A stretch of DNA of 64,000 bases from an uncultured Rhodospirillales bacterium. Its GTDB lineage: Bacteria; Pseudomonadota; Alphaproteobacteria; Kiloniellales; Kiloniellaceae. The DNA is taken from NCBI GenBank assembly GCA_913060675.1, contig CAJXUS010000005.1, forward strand, positions 1 to 64,000, given 5' to 3'. Position numbers and translations under genes: made by a program. Below are positions 10,012 through 19,151 of this stretch, one piece after another. The notes under the pieces were generated by a model. It was not told the DNA's origin. It worked only from the letters and a program-made list of their open reading frames with translations, and searched no databases. Numbering within the stretch: position 1 is the first letter of the stretch; the number at the start of each line of letters is the position of its first letter.

Positions 10012-10035
10012 TTTGTCGGGCGAGGGGAAAAAGTG

Positions 10036-10941
10036 ATGATGCGGCACGAGTTGGTTTTTCATTATTTGGATAAAGTTGCGCGCATTGGTTCTATTCGGCG
10101 TGCCGCAGAGGAACTCGCAATTACACCTTCAGCTTTGAATCGACGAATTTTGGGTATAGAAGAAGAACTCGGGGTTGAGATATTTGAACGCCATTCAGCG
10201 GGGGTCCGACTTAATGTTGCGGGTGAGATATTTCTCCAACATGTTCGCAATCAAATCGCGGACCTAGAACGGGTAAGGTCTCGGATCGCTGATTTGTCAG
10301 GCATGCGTCGAGGACACGTTAACATTGCCTGTACGCGGGAGGTGTCGCGGTATTTCTTACCCTTGGAAATAGAGAAGTATCGTGCTGAGTACCCAGCTGT
10401 AACCTTTGGGATAAACTTGTTTGAACGCGGCGAAGCCGAGCTTTCACTTACTGATAACAGCAATGATATTGCGCTCGTATTTGAGCCTCTTAGATTGACG
10501 GAGTTTCAAACGGTTTTCTCTGTTCAACAACCGATATATTGCATCATGTCGGTTTCACATCCTTTAGCCAAAAGGAAGTCTCTTCGCCTCTATGACTGTA
10601 CGGAATTTCCACTCCTTTTACCGAACAAAGGAGAAGGCATTCGGCAAGTACTCGATAATGCATCGGCAAAAACCGGACTTGTTCTGGAGCCAACAGTCGA
10701 ATCAAATAGCCTGGATCTACTTCAGATGTTGTCTTTAAATGGAGAAAACCTAAGTTTTGCCATTGCGATAAACCTTCAGCCTCTCCTCGATAATCATAAT
10801 CTGGCAGCAGTGCCTCTTGATATCAGAGATGTTTCGGGTGGTTTTTTATTTGCGGGGCATCTCAAAGGTCGTACATTACCCGTTGCAGCAGCACGCTTTC
10901 TTGAAGATATTTCTAAACAATTAGGCCTAAGTTTTGGCTGA
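10036..10941 (+). CDS. LysR-family regulator, likely of the nitrate assimilation operon
   Basis: Helix-turn-helix regulator of about 301 residues, the normal LysR length. The start was set at the ATG at 10036, with GAGGGG about nine bases upstream; the open frame extends further but only through non-conserved hydrophobic sequence. The N-terminus carries the DNA-binding domain (GSIRRAAEELAITPSALNRRI) and the rest is the two-lobed effector domain. Transcribed away from nrtA, the classic arrangement for a LysR protein that controls the neighbouring operon. The inducer, probably nitrate or nitrite, is not shown by the sequence. Confidence 0.88.
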   Translation: MMRHELVFHYLDKVARIGSIRRAAEELAITPSALNRRILGIEEELGVEIFERHSAGVRLNVAGEIFLQHVRNQIADLERVRSRIADLSGMRRGHVNIACTREVSRYFLPLEIEKYRAEYPAVTFGINLFERGEAELSLTDNSNDIALVFEPLRLTEFQTVFSVQQPIYCIMSVSHPLAKRKSLRLYDCTEFPLLLPNKGEGIRQVLDNASAKTGLVLEPTVESNSLDLLQMLSLNGENLSFAIAINLQPLLDNHNLAAVPLDIRDVSGGFLFAGHLKGRTLPVAAARFLEDISKQLGLSFG

Positions 10942-11062
10942 TATTTGAAAATCAAAAAGTATGAATTTACTTGTCTTGCATGGATTTGGATTCTAGAGAA
11001 AATACTTATATTTTAAGCTTTTGAGAATAAGGGCCACGAGGACGTGGCAAAAAAGGATAAAA

Positions 11063-11320
11063 ATGGTCGGACGGGTCATCCAAGTTGTTCTTCTCTGTTT
11101 TGTTGTCGGCGTTATTCTCGCGGCATTTAACACCGATGCTTTAGGGCTTTTAAATTGGACAATAGAAAATTTTCAAAAAGTTATTGAATCGACCCGTAAA
11201 TTCATTGATTGGGGCGGGCATTATATCCTTCTTGGTGCGGGCATAGTTTTGCCAATCGTTGCAATTAATTTGATATTTAAATTTATAAAAAATCGGCGAT
11301 CATCTCATGAAAATGAGTGA
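11063..11320 (+). CDS. Small membrane protein, DUF6460-like
   Basis: An 85-residue protein with two hydrophobic helices (about 4-24 and 51-72) joined by a segment rich in Trp, Phe and Ile. The arrangement resembles short alphaproteobacterial DUF6460 proteins, from memory. The ATG at 11063 was chosen because AAAAGGA lies about seven bases upstream; an in-frame TTG at 11021 would add 14 basic residues. It stands alone between two regulators on the same strand, and its function is unknown. Confidence 0.6.
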   Translation: MVGRVIQVVLLCFVVGVILAAFNTDALGLLNWTIENFQKVIESTRKFIDWGGHYILLGAGIVLPIVAINLIFKFIKNRRSSHENE

Positions 11321-11472
11321 TTTTTTTTCAGAATAATACAAAAAAAGATATCATTTTTTTCAAATATTTACATTCCAGTAACGGTCATTTTGGTAGCTTA
11401 GAGAGAGACGAACGACGCGTGCTCTTCAAAAGGGTATGCGTATCAGCAGTTCAGGGCCAAATATTACTGTAA

Positions 11473-13659
11473 ATGGATGAGCTTTCTCGTGATTGCCATG
11501 GACTTAAATTGAAGACAGAGATCAGACATATCCTCGACGCACTCCCCGATTTAGCAATGCTGGTTCGGGGAAGAGAGGTTGTATTTTGCAATAAAGCCGG
11601 GCGTAAAATATTAGGAGGCGCTAAAAAAGCGCAATTCACCCCTTGCTCCTTGATCAGTTTAATCGATGTTGAATATCACGAGGTGTTTTCGGATATTTGG
11701 GAGGATCTTCTCAGTAGGGGTAAAACCGATTTTCCTTTGAAAATGCTGGGGTCGGATAAGAGCTCTCATGAAATCATGTTTTATGTGGAAACTGTTGAGG
11801 ACATAGATAAAGACACCATAGTTCTTTATGGCAGAGATTTTTCACAAGCCAAAAGGAACGCGGCAGCCCTTGTCGAGAGCGAGCTCTCTCAGCGCATCCT
11901 TAAAGATGCAGCTCTTTCCTTCCTTTGTATTTGTGACGACAATGGTATTAGCTATATGAACCCGGCGGGATTACGTTTGCTGGAAGGAAAAAAAGCAGAA
12001 GAGGTTATTGGGCGAAAATTTTCTGATCTGGTTCATCCTGATTATCAGTCTGTTTTCAAAAAAGACTTTAATATGCTCGCCGCAGAGACACAGGCTCTTC
12101 CCATGAAACTAATTGGCCTCAAGGGAAATGAACTACGCGTTGAAATGTTGGTTTCAAAGTTCAGACATGCTGGACGTAGTGGATTTCTCATTGAAGCCAA
12201 AGATATAAACGACCTACTTTTACGACAAGAAGAATTGCTCAGAATCCAAGGTGTGCTCAAGCAAAAAGTCGCGGAACGGACTCAAGAATTAACTGCAGAA
12301 ATAAAGGCTCGAATACAAGCGCAAGAAACTGTGGAACACATGACCTTCCACGATGCACTTACAGGTCTTGGCAACAGAATGCAGTTTGTTCGTTACGTTG
12401 ACGAAGAAGCTGTTGTTCTTGATCAGAAAAAAATTGGCGATGAAGACCGGAAATGGGCTGTTCTGGTATTAGATCTTGATCATTTCAAAGATCTTAACGA
12501 TATCTTTGGGCGTGAGACTGGAGATCAACTCCTACGACAAATAGCTGGCCTATTAGAAGAAGAAATGGTTGTTGGTGCGCATCTCGCACGTCTTGGTGGC
12601 GACGAATTTGCGCTTATGCTTCCCTATGAAAACGATACCGATCCTGAAAATTGTGCCCAAAGAATCCTACTGCGGATGGGGAAAGCCTTTTTCTTAAGCG
12701 GCAAGGAAATTTACTCAGGGTGTAGCGTCGGGATTGCTCTCGCGCCTCAGCACGGGAATAATGCCGCCGAACTACTTGGGCATGCGGAAATGGCTTTATA
12801 TCATGCCAAAAACAAGGGGCGCTCTACCTATTCATTTTTTAACTCAGAGCTCAAACAAAGTATTGCTGAAAGTAGCCGCCTGGAGCACCTACTTCGTGCC
12901 GCGTTAGAGAAAAATGAGTTTGAGCTTTATTATCAGCCTCAAGTGGAATTACAAACCGGAAGGTTAATTGGGGCAGAAGCGTTAATACGGTGGCACAGCA
13001 GCGACGGGATGATTAGCCCAGATCGTTTTATTCCGATTGCTGAAAAAACAGGATTGATTGATCCTATCACCGACTGGGTAATGACCACAGCTTGTACCCA
13101 AGCAAGAGAATGGCAGAATATCCTTCCGGGTATTCGTGTGGCTGTAAATCTTTCTGCTATATCCTTTAGACAGGTCGATTTTGTGAGTAAGGTCCGTGAA
13201 GTTTTAGATTTTACTCAGGTGAGTCCCGATTGCCTTGAGCTTGAAATTACTGAAACAGCGATTATGGCCGATTTCAAAGAAGCTGACCGGATACTGAACA
13301 GTCTAGCAGAACTGGGTGTGCATCTTGCTATCGATGATTTTGGAACGGGGTATTCGTCCCTTTCATATTTGAAACGGTTTCCCGTGGATAAGCTGAAAAT
13401 TGATAAATCATTTGTGATGAAATTAGACCAAAATCAGGATGATGCGGCGATTACAGCAGCCATTATCTCCATGGCACATGCTATGGGGACCAAGGTGTTG
13501 GCAGAAGGCGTTGAAGAGAAGACACATATGCTCTTTTTGAAAGAGCGCGGGTGTGAAGAAGCTCAAGGATATTTCTTTGCCAGACCAATGCCTGCAGCAG
13601 ATTTTCTTAACTGGTGTGAGCAGGAAGGCTCAGGCCAAGGAAAAGTGATTTCTGGTTAA
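11473..13659 (+). CDS. PAS-GGDEF-EAL cyclic-di-GMP signalling protein
   Basis: A 728-residue soluble protein predicted to make and/or break cyclic di-GMP. Two PAS-like sensory modules (about 15-135 and 145-255) are followed by a coiled-coil linker (about 255-290), a GGDEF domain with the intact motif RLGGDEF (GGDEF 375-379) and an EAL domain with Glu502-Ala-Leu and the metal-binding DDFGTGYSSL. Both catalytic signatures look complete. No RxxD inhibitory site is seen just upstream of GGDEF. No transmembrane segment is seen, so it likely senses a cytoplasmic signal such as redox state or a ligand. It is a single gene flanked by a convergent neighbour. Confidence 0.93.
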   Translation: MDELSRDCHGLKLKTEIRHILDALPDLAMLVRGREVVFCNKAGRKILGGAKKAQFTPCSLISLIDVEYHEVFSDIWEDLLSRGKTDFPLKMLGSDKSSHEIMFYVETVEDIDKDTIVLYGRDFSQAKRNAAALVESELSQRILKDAALSFLCICDDNGISYMNPAGLRLLEGKKAEEVIGRKFSDLVHPDYQSVFKKDFNMLAAETQALPMKLIGLKGNELRVEMLVSKFRHAGRSGFLIEAKDINDLLLRQEELLRIQGVLKQKVAERTQELTAEIKARIQAQETVEHMTFHDALTGLGNRMQFVRYVDEEAVVLDQKKIGDEDRKWAVLVLDLDHFKDLNDIFGRETGDQLLRQIAGLLEEEMVVGAHLARLGGDEFALMLPYENDTDPENCAQRILLRMGKAFFLSGKEIYSGCSVGIALAPQHGNNAAELLGHAEMALYHAKNKGRSTYSFFNSELKQSIAESSRLEHLLRAALEKNEFELYYQPQVELQTGRLIGAEALIRWHSSDGMISPDRFIPIAEKTGLIDPITDWVMTTACTQAREWQNILPGIRVAVNLSAISFRQVDFVSKVREVLDFTQVSPDCLELEITETAIMADFKEADRILNSLAELGVHLAIDDFGTGYSSLSYLKRFPVDKLKIDKSFVMKLDQNQDDAAITAAIISMAHAMGTKVLAEGVEEKTHMLFLKERGCEEAQGYFFARPMPAADFLNWCEQEGSGQGKVISG

Positions 13660-13696
13660 CCAAACTCTATCCAAAATATGAAGTACGAAATCCGAC

Positions 13697-14815
13697 TTAA
13701 CGCAAATCACCACCATCTTCAATAAAGGCCTTGAAGGTCTCGTCAAACATTTCTCGCTTTAGATCCCTTACAATGAAAACGATCTTTGATCGACGATCAT
13801 CGTCAGGCCATGATTCAAGCATAACCGGGGGGTGGAAAATGTGCTGTACACCATGGATTACGATGGGATTGGTATCACCTTCAATATTGAGGATTCCCTT
13901 TATCCTCAAAAGATTGTTTCCATAAAGAGTAATCAGCATCTCAATCCAGGAATTGAGCTGTTCCCAATCTATGGGCTGGTCGTGGGTCAGGCAAAACGCG
14001 TGAACCTTGTCGTTGTGCCGATTAAGGTCATGCTCATGATTATGGTCGTGCTTGTGCCCGTGTTTATGGTCGAGACTAGGCTCGTGATCATGGTTATGTC
14101 CATCTTCAAAAGCTTCCGCCTTTAACCAGTTTTGTACATCAAGAGTTTTAGTCTCTGGATTATAAAGACCAACGTTAAAAAGGGATGAAGGTTCTATAAT
14201 CCCATGCTTGATCTCTTCTATGGTTGCCGCGGGATTTAAGTTGCGAAGACGTTGCTTTAAATCTTTAAAATCACCTTCATGTGCCAGATCGGTTTTGGTC
14301 AGTAACAACCTGTCAGCAACGGCTGCTTGCTTTACGGATTCCTGTTGCTGGTCCAGAGTGTCATTGCCATTGATGGCATCGACAGTCGTAATGACGCCAT
14401 CTAAACGGAAGCGATCACTTAAAAACGGGTCGGACATGAGTGTTTGAAGAATAGGCGCAGGATCGGCGAGGCCTGTCGTTTCAATGACGACGCGGTTGAA
14501 TGCCGGGACCTCTTTCATCAAGCGTTTTTTATAGAGTTTTCTGATCGTTTCGACCAAGTCACCGCGTACAGTACAGCACAGGCAGCCACTGTTCATCAAT
14601 ACGATGTCTTCGCTTGAGCTCTCTACTAGCAGGTGATCAAGACCGATCTCTCCAAACTCATTAACTATTACAGCTGTTTCGTCCATTCCGGGGTGCTGCA
14701 GCAATTGTTTTAAGAGGGTCGTTTTCCCACTGCCTAGAAAACCGGTAAGCACTGATAGTGCCAAAGGCTCATCCGGAATGTCCATGTCGTGTACTTGGAA
14801 CTTAAGATCTGACAT
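13697..14815 (-). CDS. COG0523 GTP-dependent metallochaperone with His-rich loop
   Basis: G3E-family GTPase of the CobW/YjiA/ZNG1 group. Walker A is LTGFLGSGKTTLL (about 23-35), the metal-binding CxCC motif is Cys78-Leu-Cys80-Cys81 (GCLCC), and the guanine-specificity motif TKTDL lies near 183. A histidine-rich insert (about residues 236-268, alternating His and Asp/Lys) precedes the C-terminal CobW_C domain and probably binds Zn or another transition metal. The gene follows the heme A synthase by 11 bases on the same strand, so the two are probably co-transcribed. CobW proper is not a good call because no cobalamin genes are adjacent. Confidence 0.88.
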   Translation of the reverse strand: MSDLKFQVHDMDIPDEPLALSVLTGFLGSGKTTLLKQLLQHPGMDETAVIVNEFGEIGLDHLLVESSSEDIVLMNSGCLCCTVRGDLVETIRKLYKKRLMKEVPAFNRVVIETTGLADPAPILQTLMSDPFLSDRFRLDGVITTVDAINGNDTLDQQQESVKQAAVADRLLLTKTDLAHEGDFKDLKQRLRNLNPAATIEEIKHGIIEPSSLFNVGLYNPETKTLDVQNWLKAEAFEDGHNHDHEPSLDHKHGHKHDHNHEHDLNRHNDKVHAFCLTHDQPIDWEQLNSWIEMLITLYGNNLLRIKGILNIEGDTNPIVIHGVQHIFHPPVMLESWPDDDRRSKIVFIVRDLKREMFDETFKAFIEDGGDLR

Positions 14816-14826
14816 TGCTTGGGCCT

Positions 14827-15882
14827 TTAATAAAGAGAGAGGTTCTTGTCTCTACGTACAAGGTAGAACGCATAGAGACTGGCTGTAAGGTACACTAACC
14901 CACCTGCTTGGTGCAGTGCCCCGAGATGAACAGGAACAACAAGGAGTAAGGTTGATATGCCAAGCGTGACCTGAAGAATAGCAGCTAATAAAAGCAGATG
15001 AAGTGCTCTAGTTAGAGCGTTAGGACGATTTAGGAACAAGGACCAAATCCAGATAGCCAATGTTAGGGTAAATGTCGATAGCGCTAAAACGCGGTGATTA
15101 AATTGAACCGCGGCAACATTTTCAAAGACATTGACATACCATGGTTGGATGTCGCTGTAAGATGAAGGAATAATCTGGCCATCCATCAAGGGAAATGAGT
15201 TGTATATCATGCCCGCATTCAGGCCAGCAACAAGTCCGCCAGATGCAATTGTAACCGTAATTAGCAAGGGGATCAGTATTAAAGGCAGATGTAGTTTTAC
15301 GCTGGTGAAAGCCGAGTTTCGACTTGGCATGGGCAAAAGTAATTTGAGTGCAATCCAGAAAAGATAGCCATAAATTGCAAAGGCCATTAGTAAGTGGGCT
15401 GTAAGTCGATATTGGCTAACGTCTGTTCGATCCGCAAAACCACTGGCGACCATATACCAACCCAGTCCTCCCTGCAGGCCGCCTAAAACGAACATGAGAA
15501 AAAGATGTGGCAGCAAAGGTTTTCGGACACGACCTTTTATCAAAAACCATAGGAAAGGTATCAGGAATACGATACCAATGATCCGTCCCCAGAGGCGGTG
15601 GATAAATTCCCACCAAAATATATTCTTAAACTCTTCCAAACTCATACCAATGTTTTCTTGTTGGTATTCTGGGATTTGCTTGTAGATATCAAAAAGCCGG
15701 AGCCAGTCATCCTTATTCATGGGTGGGATTATTCCCTTGAAGGGCTCCCATACCATGATAGATAGACCTGATTCAGTGAGGCGGGTAATTGCACCGATCA
15801 CGGCCATGATCATAATCATGGCACAGCATATCAGAAGCCAGATAGCGATGGGACGGTCCTGTTGACGTGTATCTGTTATCAT
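14827..15882 (-). CDS. ctaA: Heme A synthase (Cox15/CtaA)
   Basis: Integral membrane enzyme that oxidises heme O to heme A for cytochrome aa3 oxidase. Its 351 residues hold about eight hydrophobic helices. Conserved sequence includes GAITRLTESGLS in the first helix-loop, EFIHRLWGR with a heme-ligand histidine, and later histidines in FNHRVLA and HLGALHQAGG. The length and ExxHR-type motif suit the alphaproteobacterial/mitochondrial type 2 enzyme. The ATG at 15882 was chosen over a TTG 12 codons upstream. No other cytochrome oxidase gene is in the window. Confidence 0.93.
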   Translation of the reverse strand: MITDTRQQDRPIAIWLLICCAMIMIMAVIGAITRLTESGLSIMVWEPFKGIIPPMNKDDWLRLFDIYKQIPEYQQENIGMSLEEFKNIFWWEFIHRLWGRIIGIVFLIPFLWFLIKGRVRKPLLPHLFLMFVLGGLQGGLGWYMVASGFADRTDVSQYRLTAHLLMAFAIYGYLFWIALKLLLPMPSRNSAFTSVKLHLPLILIPLLITVTIASGGLVAGLNAGMIYNSFPLMDGQIIPSSYSDIQPWYVNVFENVAAVQFNHRVLALSTFTLTLAIWIWSLFLNRPNALTRALHLLLLAAILQVTLGISTLLLVVPVHLGALHQAGGLVYLTASLYAFYLVRRDKNLSLY

Positions 15883-15994
15883 CGCTTTTTGTTTACCCTT
15901 TGTGGTAATGGCCTTCAATCGGAACTCTAGTGCTTTATATAAGGATATTTGCGGGTTTCAAGGTACAAGTCACACGCGTTGTTCTTTTAAAAGT

Positions 15995-16675
15995 TTAATC
16001 TACAGCGATGACCTTACAAGCGGGGAGTTCTAGGTAATGTGTGATTTCACCCATGGGATTGGTTAGTGACAACCTGATGGCATGATGCGGCGTGTCTTGG
16101 TTCAGAGTGATCAATCCGATCTTATTTAACGCTGTAAGATCCCCTGTAAGTGGTGTGCTTACAGGGATATCGAGCTCGATATGTGCTATTTCCTTAAATT
16201 TTCCAGGGTCTTGTCTTTTGGGTGGCTTTTTCTGGCTCCATGCGTCAGGACGTTTTCCGCCTGGTGACTGGAAGATAAAAGGCTGCAGGGGATTAAGGCT
16301 AGAGCACGCTACTGGTATTGACATCTCTGGAGGAAGGTAAGGTGGTTGGTAATCCCAAGTTTCAAACGGGAGTTCCGGACGCAAAGCAATGCCAAAGGGT
16401 GAATTTCCGTTACTTTTCCATTGGGAACGTTCAGCTAGGCGGGTGTTGGAAATGAGGCTGCTTCTAATTGCCTGCTCATCATTTACCCAAAGTAATTCCA
16501 GGTAAGCATTGTCGAAACAGTAGCAGATATTTGTCGTGCCTTGGCCGGGGTGATTCCGACGATAGCTCTCAATAAATCCGGCTTCTTGTAATAGGTAAGC
16601 TTCTAAAGGATCCTGGTCTGGTACCGGATCAACAAAAACAAAGATATGGTCTATTTCGATTGGCGATGAGATCAT
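15995..16675 (-). CDS. VOC (glyoxalase-like) family protein
   Basis: About 226 residues. The N-terminus (IEIDHIFVFVDP) and the following segments match the beta-alpha-beta-beta-beta module of vicinal-oxygen-chelate proteins of the Glyoxalase_3-like type, with His10 as a plausible metal ligand. The substrate is unknown. The ATG at 16675 matches where homology appears to begin; an in-frame GTG at 16735 would add 20 poorly conserved residues, and neither has a strong ribosome site. It lies downstream of the TerB-like gene on the same strand. Confidence 0.7.
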   Translation of the reverse strand: MISSPIEIDHIFVFVDPVPDQDPLEAYLLQEAGFIESYRRNHPGQGTTNICYCFDNAYLELLWVNDEQAIRSSLISNTRLAERSQWKSNGNSPFGIALRPELPFETWDYQPPYLPPEMSIPVACSSLNPLQPFIFQSPGGKRPDAWSQKKPPKRQDPGKFKEIAHIELDIPVSTPLTGDLTALNKIGLITLNQDTPHHAIRLSLTNPMGEITHYLELPACKVIAVD

Positions 16676-16740
16676 TAATATAGACGTAAGTTTATCAGCA
16701 GGGAGGAAATGTTCACTTCCCCCCTCTGTAAGCACAAATT

Positions 16741-17145
16741 TTAAGCGGTCATGTAGCGAGCGCGGGCACCACGTTCGAGGGCGGCGGCGGCTAGGCGTTC
16801 GACATCGAGTGTGTGGCGCAAAATCTCAAGAAGACGGAGCTCTTCCTGGCTTGCAAATCCGTCAGCAGCAACGACCTCTAAGGCAACAGCATAGGCGGTT
16901 TCACGGAGCTTTTCCGGTAGGGCGGCAACGACCTGATCGAGGACTTTCTGAAAACCATCTTCCTGATTCAGAAGATCGGCACACTTACGTGAATCCAACG
17001 GAAGGTCTTCAGGGTTATAACCATTGAAGATCGGCATAAATTTAACAATTTCGCCGATGGTCTGTAATTCTGAATCTGTCATGTCCCTATCAGCAGCTGA
17101 CGTAAGGACCATAATGTAGACCAGCGCGGATCTGTAATCGGTCAT
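16741..17145 (-). CDS. TerB-family protein
   Basis: A 134-residue all-helical protein with two acidic, repeat-like segments (TSAADRDMTDSELQTI near the N-terminus and VVAADGFASQEELRLLEIL near the C-terminus), the pattern of TerB domains, which bind divalent metal. No tellurite-resistance genes are nearby, so the name gives fold and not function. Solitary TerB proteins like this are common in alphaproteobacteria. The ATG at 17145 has AGGAAG about five bases before it. Confidence 0.8.
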   Translation of the reverse strand: MTDYRSALVYIMVLTSAADRDMTDSELQTIGEIVKFMPIFNGYNPEDLPLDSRKCADLLNQEDGFQKVLDQVVAALPEKLRETAYAVALEVVAADGFASQEELRLLEILRHTLDVERLAAAALERGARARYMTA

Positions 17146-17274
17146 GTAGACACTTCCTCTTGAATTTTTTTAAGTGTGATTATTTAAAGTCTAAAAATAA
17201 GAGAACCATACCTATGGTGTAGAGATCAAACTTTCAATCCTGTATCCGCTATTATAACAGAAAATTATAAGAAA

Positions 17275-17295
17275 GCCCTAGAGAACTCTTAGAGC
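17275..17295 (-). terminator. Possible terminator after the anti-sigma gene
   Basis: Read on the minus strand, GCTCTAAGAG and CTCTAGGGC pair with one bulged A and one G-U pair, followed by TTTCTT. It lies 14 bases after the anti-sigma stop codon. The stem is imperfect, so confidence is modest. Confidence 0.4.
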
Positions 17296-17308
17296 CTTTT
17301 TCATCGGT

Positions 17309-18130
17309 TTAAAGCTGTTGGTAGATATTATCGGCAATTTGGGAAAGTTCATTGTGCTCCATATCACCAATAACAGCGTACCCAAGAGGACCATCGTACC
17401 AGTAAAAAGCTCTGGTTGATCCGTTTTTTTTGAATTGAAAAGCGACTTCGCCTTCTCTGGCGCTGGAGAGTGAAATGTCTGTGTCAGATCTGGATAAATA
17501 TACGGTTACGCGACGGCCCTCAGTATTTTCGTACATGAATTGAGCTGCAGGTCCTGTACTCGATGGAAGAAGGCGTCCGCCCATTAATTGAAAACCATTG
17601 TTGGACAAATCTGGAATAGTTAGAGGTGCTTCTAATCGATATGAAAGCCATTTTGCGAGGTGAGTTTGCTCATCACTCGTAACTTCAACAGGGTGTTTTA
17701 CTTCAGGGGTGTAGACCCAGTGCGCTTCCATGGCAGGGGATGTTAAGGCGTTGTCGTTTACTGTTCTTAAAGGCATATCGTTATTTCTGAGATTGAGATA
17801 GTCGTGCCCAAACCACCCTCCCAGAGAACCAATTGCCAGAAAGATAATTGCTGCGGCAATACGAGGCAACGCTGAGCTCTTAATTAGGGGCTTTGTCGTC
17901 GATGTTTGTGGTCGGCCTCCTGGGATCAAGTGGCTCGGAACCTCTTGATCTGCCTTATCGGCATAAAGAGATTGAACTCCTTGGTTTTGTCTTTGCCACT
18001 CTCTGACACGTTTAGCATCTTCAGGATGCGTATCCAGCCATTGCTCAACACGAGCGTTCTCTGATGGGCTAAGTTCACCATCAACATATGCATGTAGAAG
18101 TTCCGAGCCTTCAAAACGTTCTTTGCTCAT
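17309..18130 (-). CDS. Membrane anti-sigma factor
   Basis: Partner of the ECF sigma factor encoded just upstream; the ATG overlaps the sigma stop by four bases, implying coupled translation. The N-terminus (LLHAYVDGELSPSENARVEQWL) is an anti-sigma domain but has no cysteines, so it is not a zinc-binding ZAS domain. One membrane helix (about 88-108, AAAIIFLAIGSLGG) separates it from a C-terminal periplasmic domain (about 110-273) that probably senses the signal. The inducing stress is unknown. Confidence 0.87.
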   Translation of the reverse strand: MSKERFEGSELLHAYVDGELSPSENARVEQWLDTHPEDAKRVREWQRQNQGVQSLYADKADQEVPSHLIPGGRPQTSTTKPLIKSSALPRIAAAIIFLAIGSLGGWFGHDYLNLRNNDMPLRTVNDNALTSPAMEAHWVYTPEVKHPVEVTSDEQTHLAKWLSYRLEAPLTIPDLSNNGFQLMGGRLLPSSTGPAAQFMYENTEGRRVTVYLSRSDTDISLSSAREGEVAFQFKKNGSTRAFYWYDGPLGYAVIGDMEHNELSQIADNIYQQL

Positions 18131-18675
18131 TTTATCCTCCTGATATGAGAGGTGCTACCAGATTGGTCGGAAGCGGTGGCCGAAGATGCCATATTTTTTC
18201 GCAAGGTCTCTCGGGCACGAGAGAGGCGGGACATAACAGTGCCTGTGGGTATTTGCTTGATCTGGGCTACTTCTTTGTAAGTTAGCCCTTCCAAGTTGAT
18301 AAGAAGGAGTACCTGTCTTTGTTCTTCTGGTAGTTTTGCAATGGCTTTGTCTAAATCCGTTAAATATATGCGATCCAACTGATCTGCAGGATTTTGTAAT
18401 TGATGTGACATCGTAAGGTTTTCTTTGATTTCCGAAGATTGAGCCAGTGGATTGCGTTTATTCGAGCGGTAATGGTTTAGATGTATGTTGCTCAGTATTC
18501 TGTACAGCCAGGATTTTAAATTGCCTTCACCTTGCCATTGGGCGCGTTTGTTTAAGCCGCGCTCGAGACAATCTTGTACTAGGTCGTCTGCTATGGACGA
18601 ATCTCTCACCAATGCGTAGGCGTATCTCCTGAGGGCCGGGATCGATTTGGTTAATTGATTAAGAAACTCGTCCAT
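18127..18675 (-). CDS. ECF (RpoE-like) sigma factor
   Basis: A 182-residue sigma-70 family protein with region 2 (ALRRYAYALVRDSSIADDLVQDC) and region 4 (LPEEQRQVLLLINLEGLTYKEVAQI with the helix-turn-helix IPTGTVMSRLSRAR). The start was placed at the ATG at 18675, where sigma homology begins; the frame stays open 15 codons further. It is 23 bases downstream of the secreted repeat protein gene and overlaps the anti-sigma gene. It probably transcribes its own operon from the promoter at 19152-19182. Confidence 0.93.
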   Translation of the reverse strand: MDEFLNQLTKSIPALRRYAYALVRDSSIADDLVQDCLERGLNKRAQWQGEGNLKSWLYRILSNIHLNHYRSNKRNPLAQSSEIKENLTMSHQLQNPADQLDRIYLTDLDKAIAKLPEEQRQVLLLINLEGLTYKEVAQIKQIPTGTVMSRLSRARETLRKNMASSATASDQSGSTSHIRRIK

Positions 18676-18698
18676 AAGGCAAACCTTGTCTTGTCGAA

Positions 18699-19106
18699 TC
18701 AGGGTTTTACGACGTGCCATACACCCTTGAATTTATCACCTGTTACGTCACCAGATACTTTATCTTTGACCCAACCATATAGAGGCATTCCCTTATATGC
18801 CCACTGTTTGGTTCCATCATCCCGTGTAATTTTTGTGAAATCGCCTATTTCTTTCATTGAGGCCTCTGCCAAAACAGGGGGCCAGGCCTTGGCGCAACCT
18901 TCGTTACAGGCGGATTTTCCGTTGGTATCTTTGTCAAAAGTGTAAAGGGTCATTCCCTTGGTATCTGTAAGGATTTGACCCAAAGAGCTGTTGCTTATTT
19001 CAATGGTACCAGGCGATTCACCCGCGAAGGATCCTGTGAAAGATAATGTCGCAGACATCATCACCAAGGACGTGGCTATTAAGCTGTTTTTTAAGAACTG
19101 TTTCAT
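18699..19106 (-). CDS. Secreted repeat protein of the Yx(FWY)xxD family (COG4315)
   Basis: 135 residues with a signal peptide (about 1-29). Two copies of the family repeat can be seen: LYTFDKD, followed by the CNEGCAKAWPP segment, and LYGWVKDK. These proteins are exported and of unknown biochemical role. The ATG at 19106 has GGAG about nine bases upstream; a longer frame upstream has no signal peptide logic. It is first in an operon with the ECF sigma and anti-sigma genes, so it is the most likely target or sensor partner of that sigma factor. The two cysteines could form a disulfide in the periplasm. Confidence 0.85.
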   Translation of the reverse strand: MKQFLKNSLIATSLVMMSATLSFTGSFAGESPGTIEISNSSLGQILTDTKGMTLYTFDKDTNGKSACNEGCAKAWPPVLAEASMKEIGDFTKITRDDGTKQWAYKGMPLYGWVKDKVSGDVTGDKFKGVWHVVKP

Positions 19107-19151
19107 CGCTGCTATCTCCATTTTTAATAACCAAACAATAAGGTTGATAGA

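Noticed and set aside
9853-10035. N-terminal extension of the LysR gene
   Set aside because: The added 61 codons give hydrophobic, non-conserved sequence across the promoter gap; a good ribosome site precedes the ATG at 10036.
8450-10035. NasR/NasT-type ANTAR attenuator leader before nrtA
   Set aside because: No paired hexanucleotide-loop hairpins and no terminator were found in the 155-base gap.
16741-17145. Tellurite resistance locus
   Set aside because: Only a single TerB-like domain is present; no TerC, TerD or related genes are nearby.
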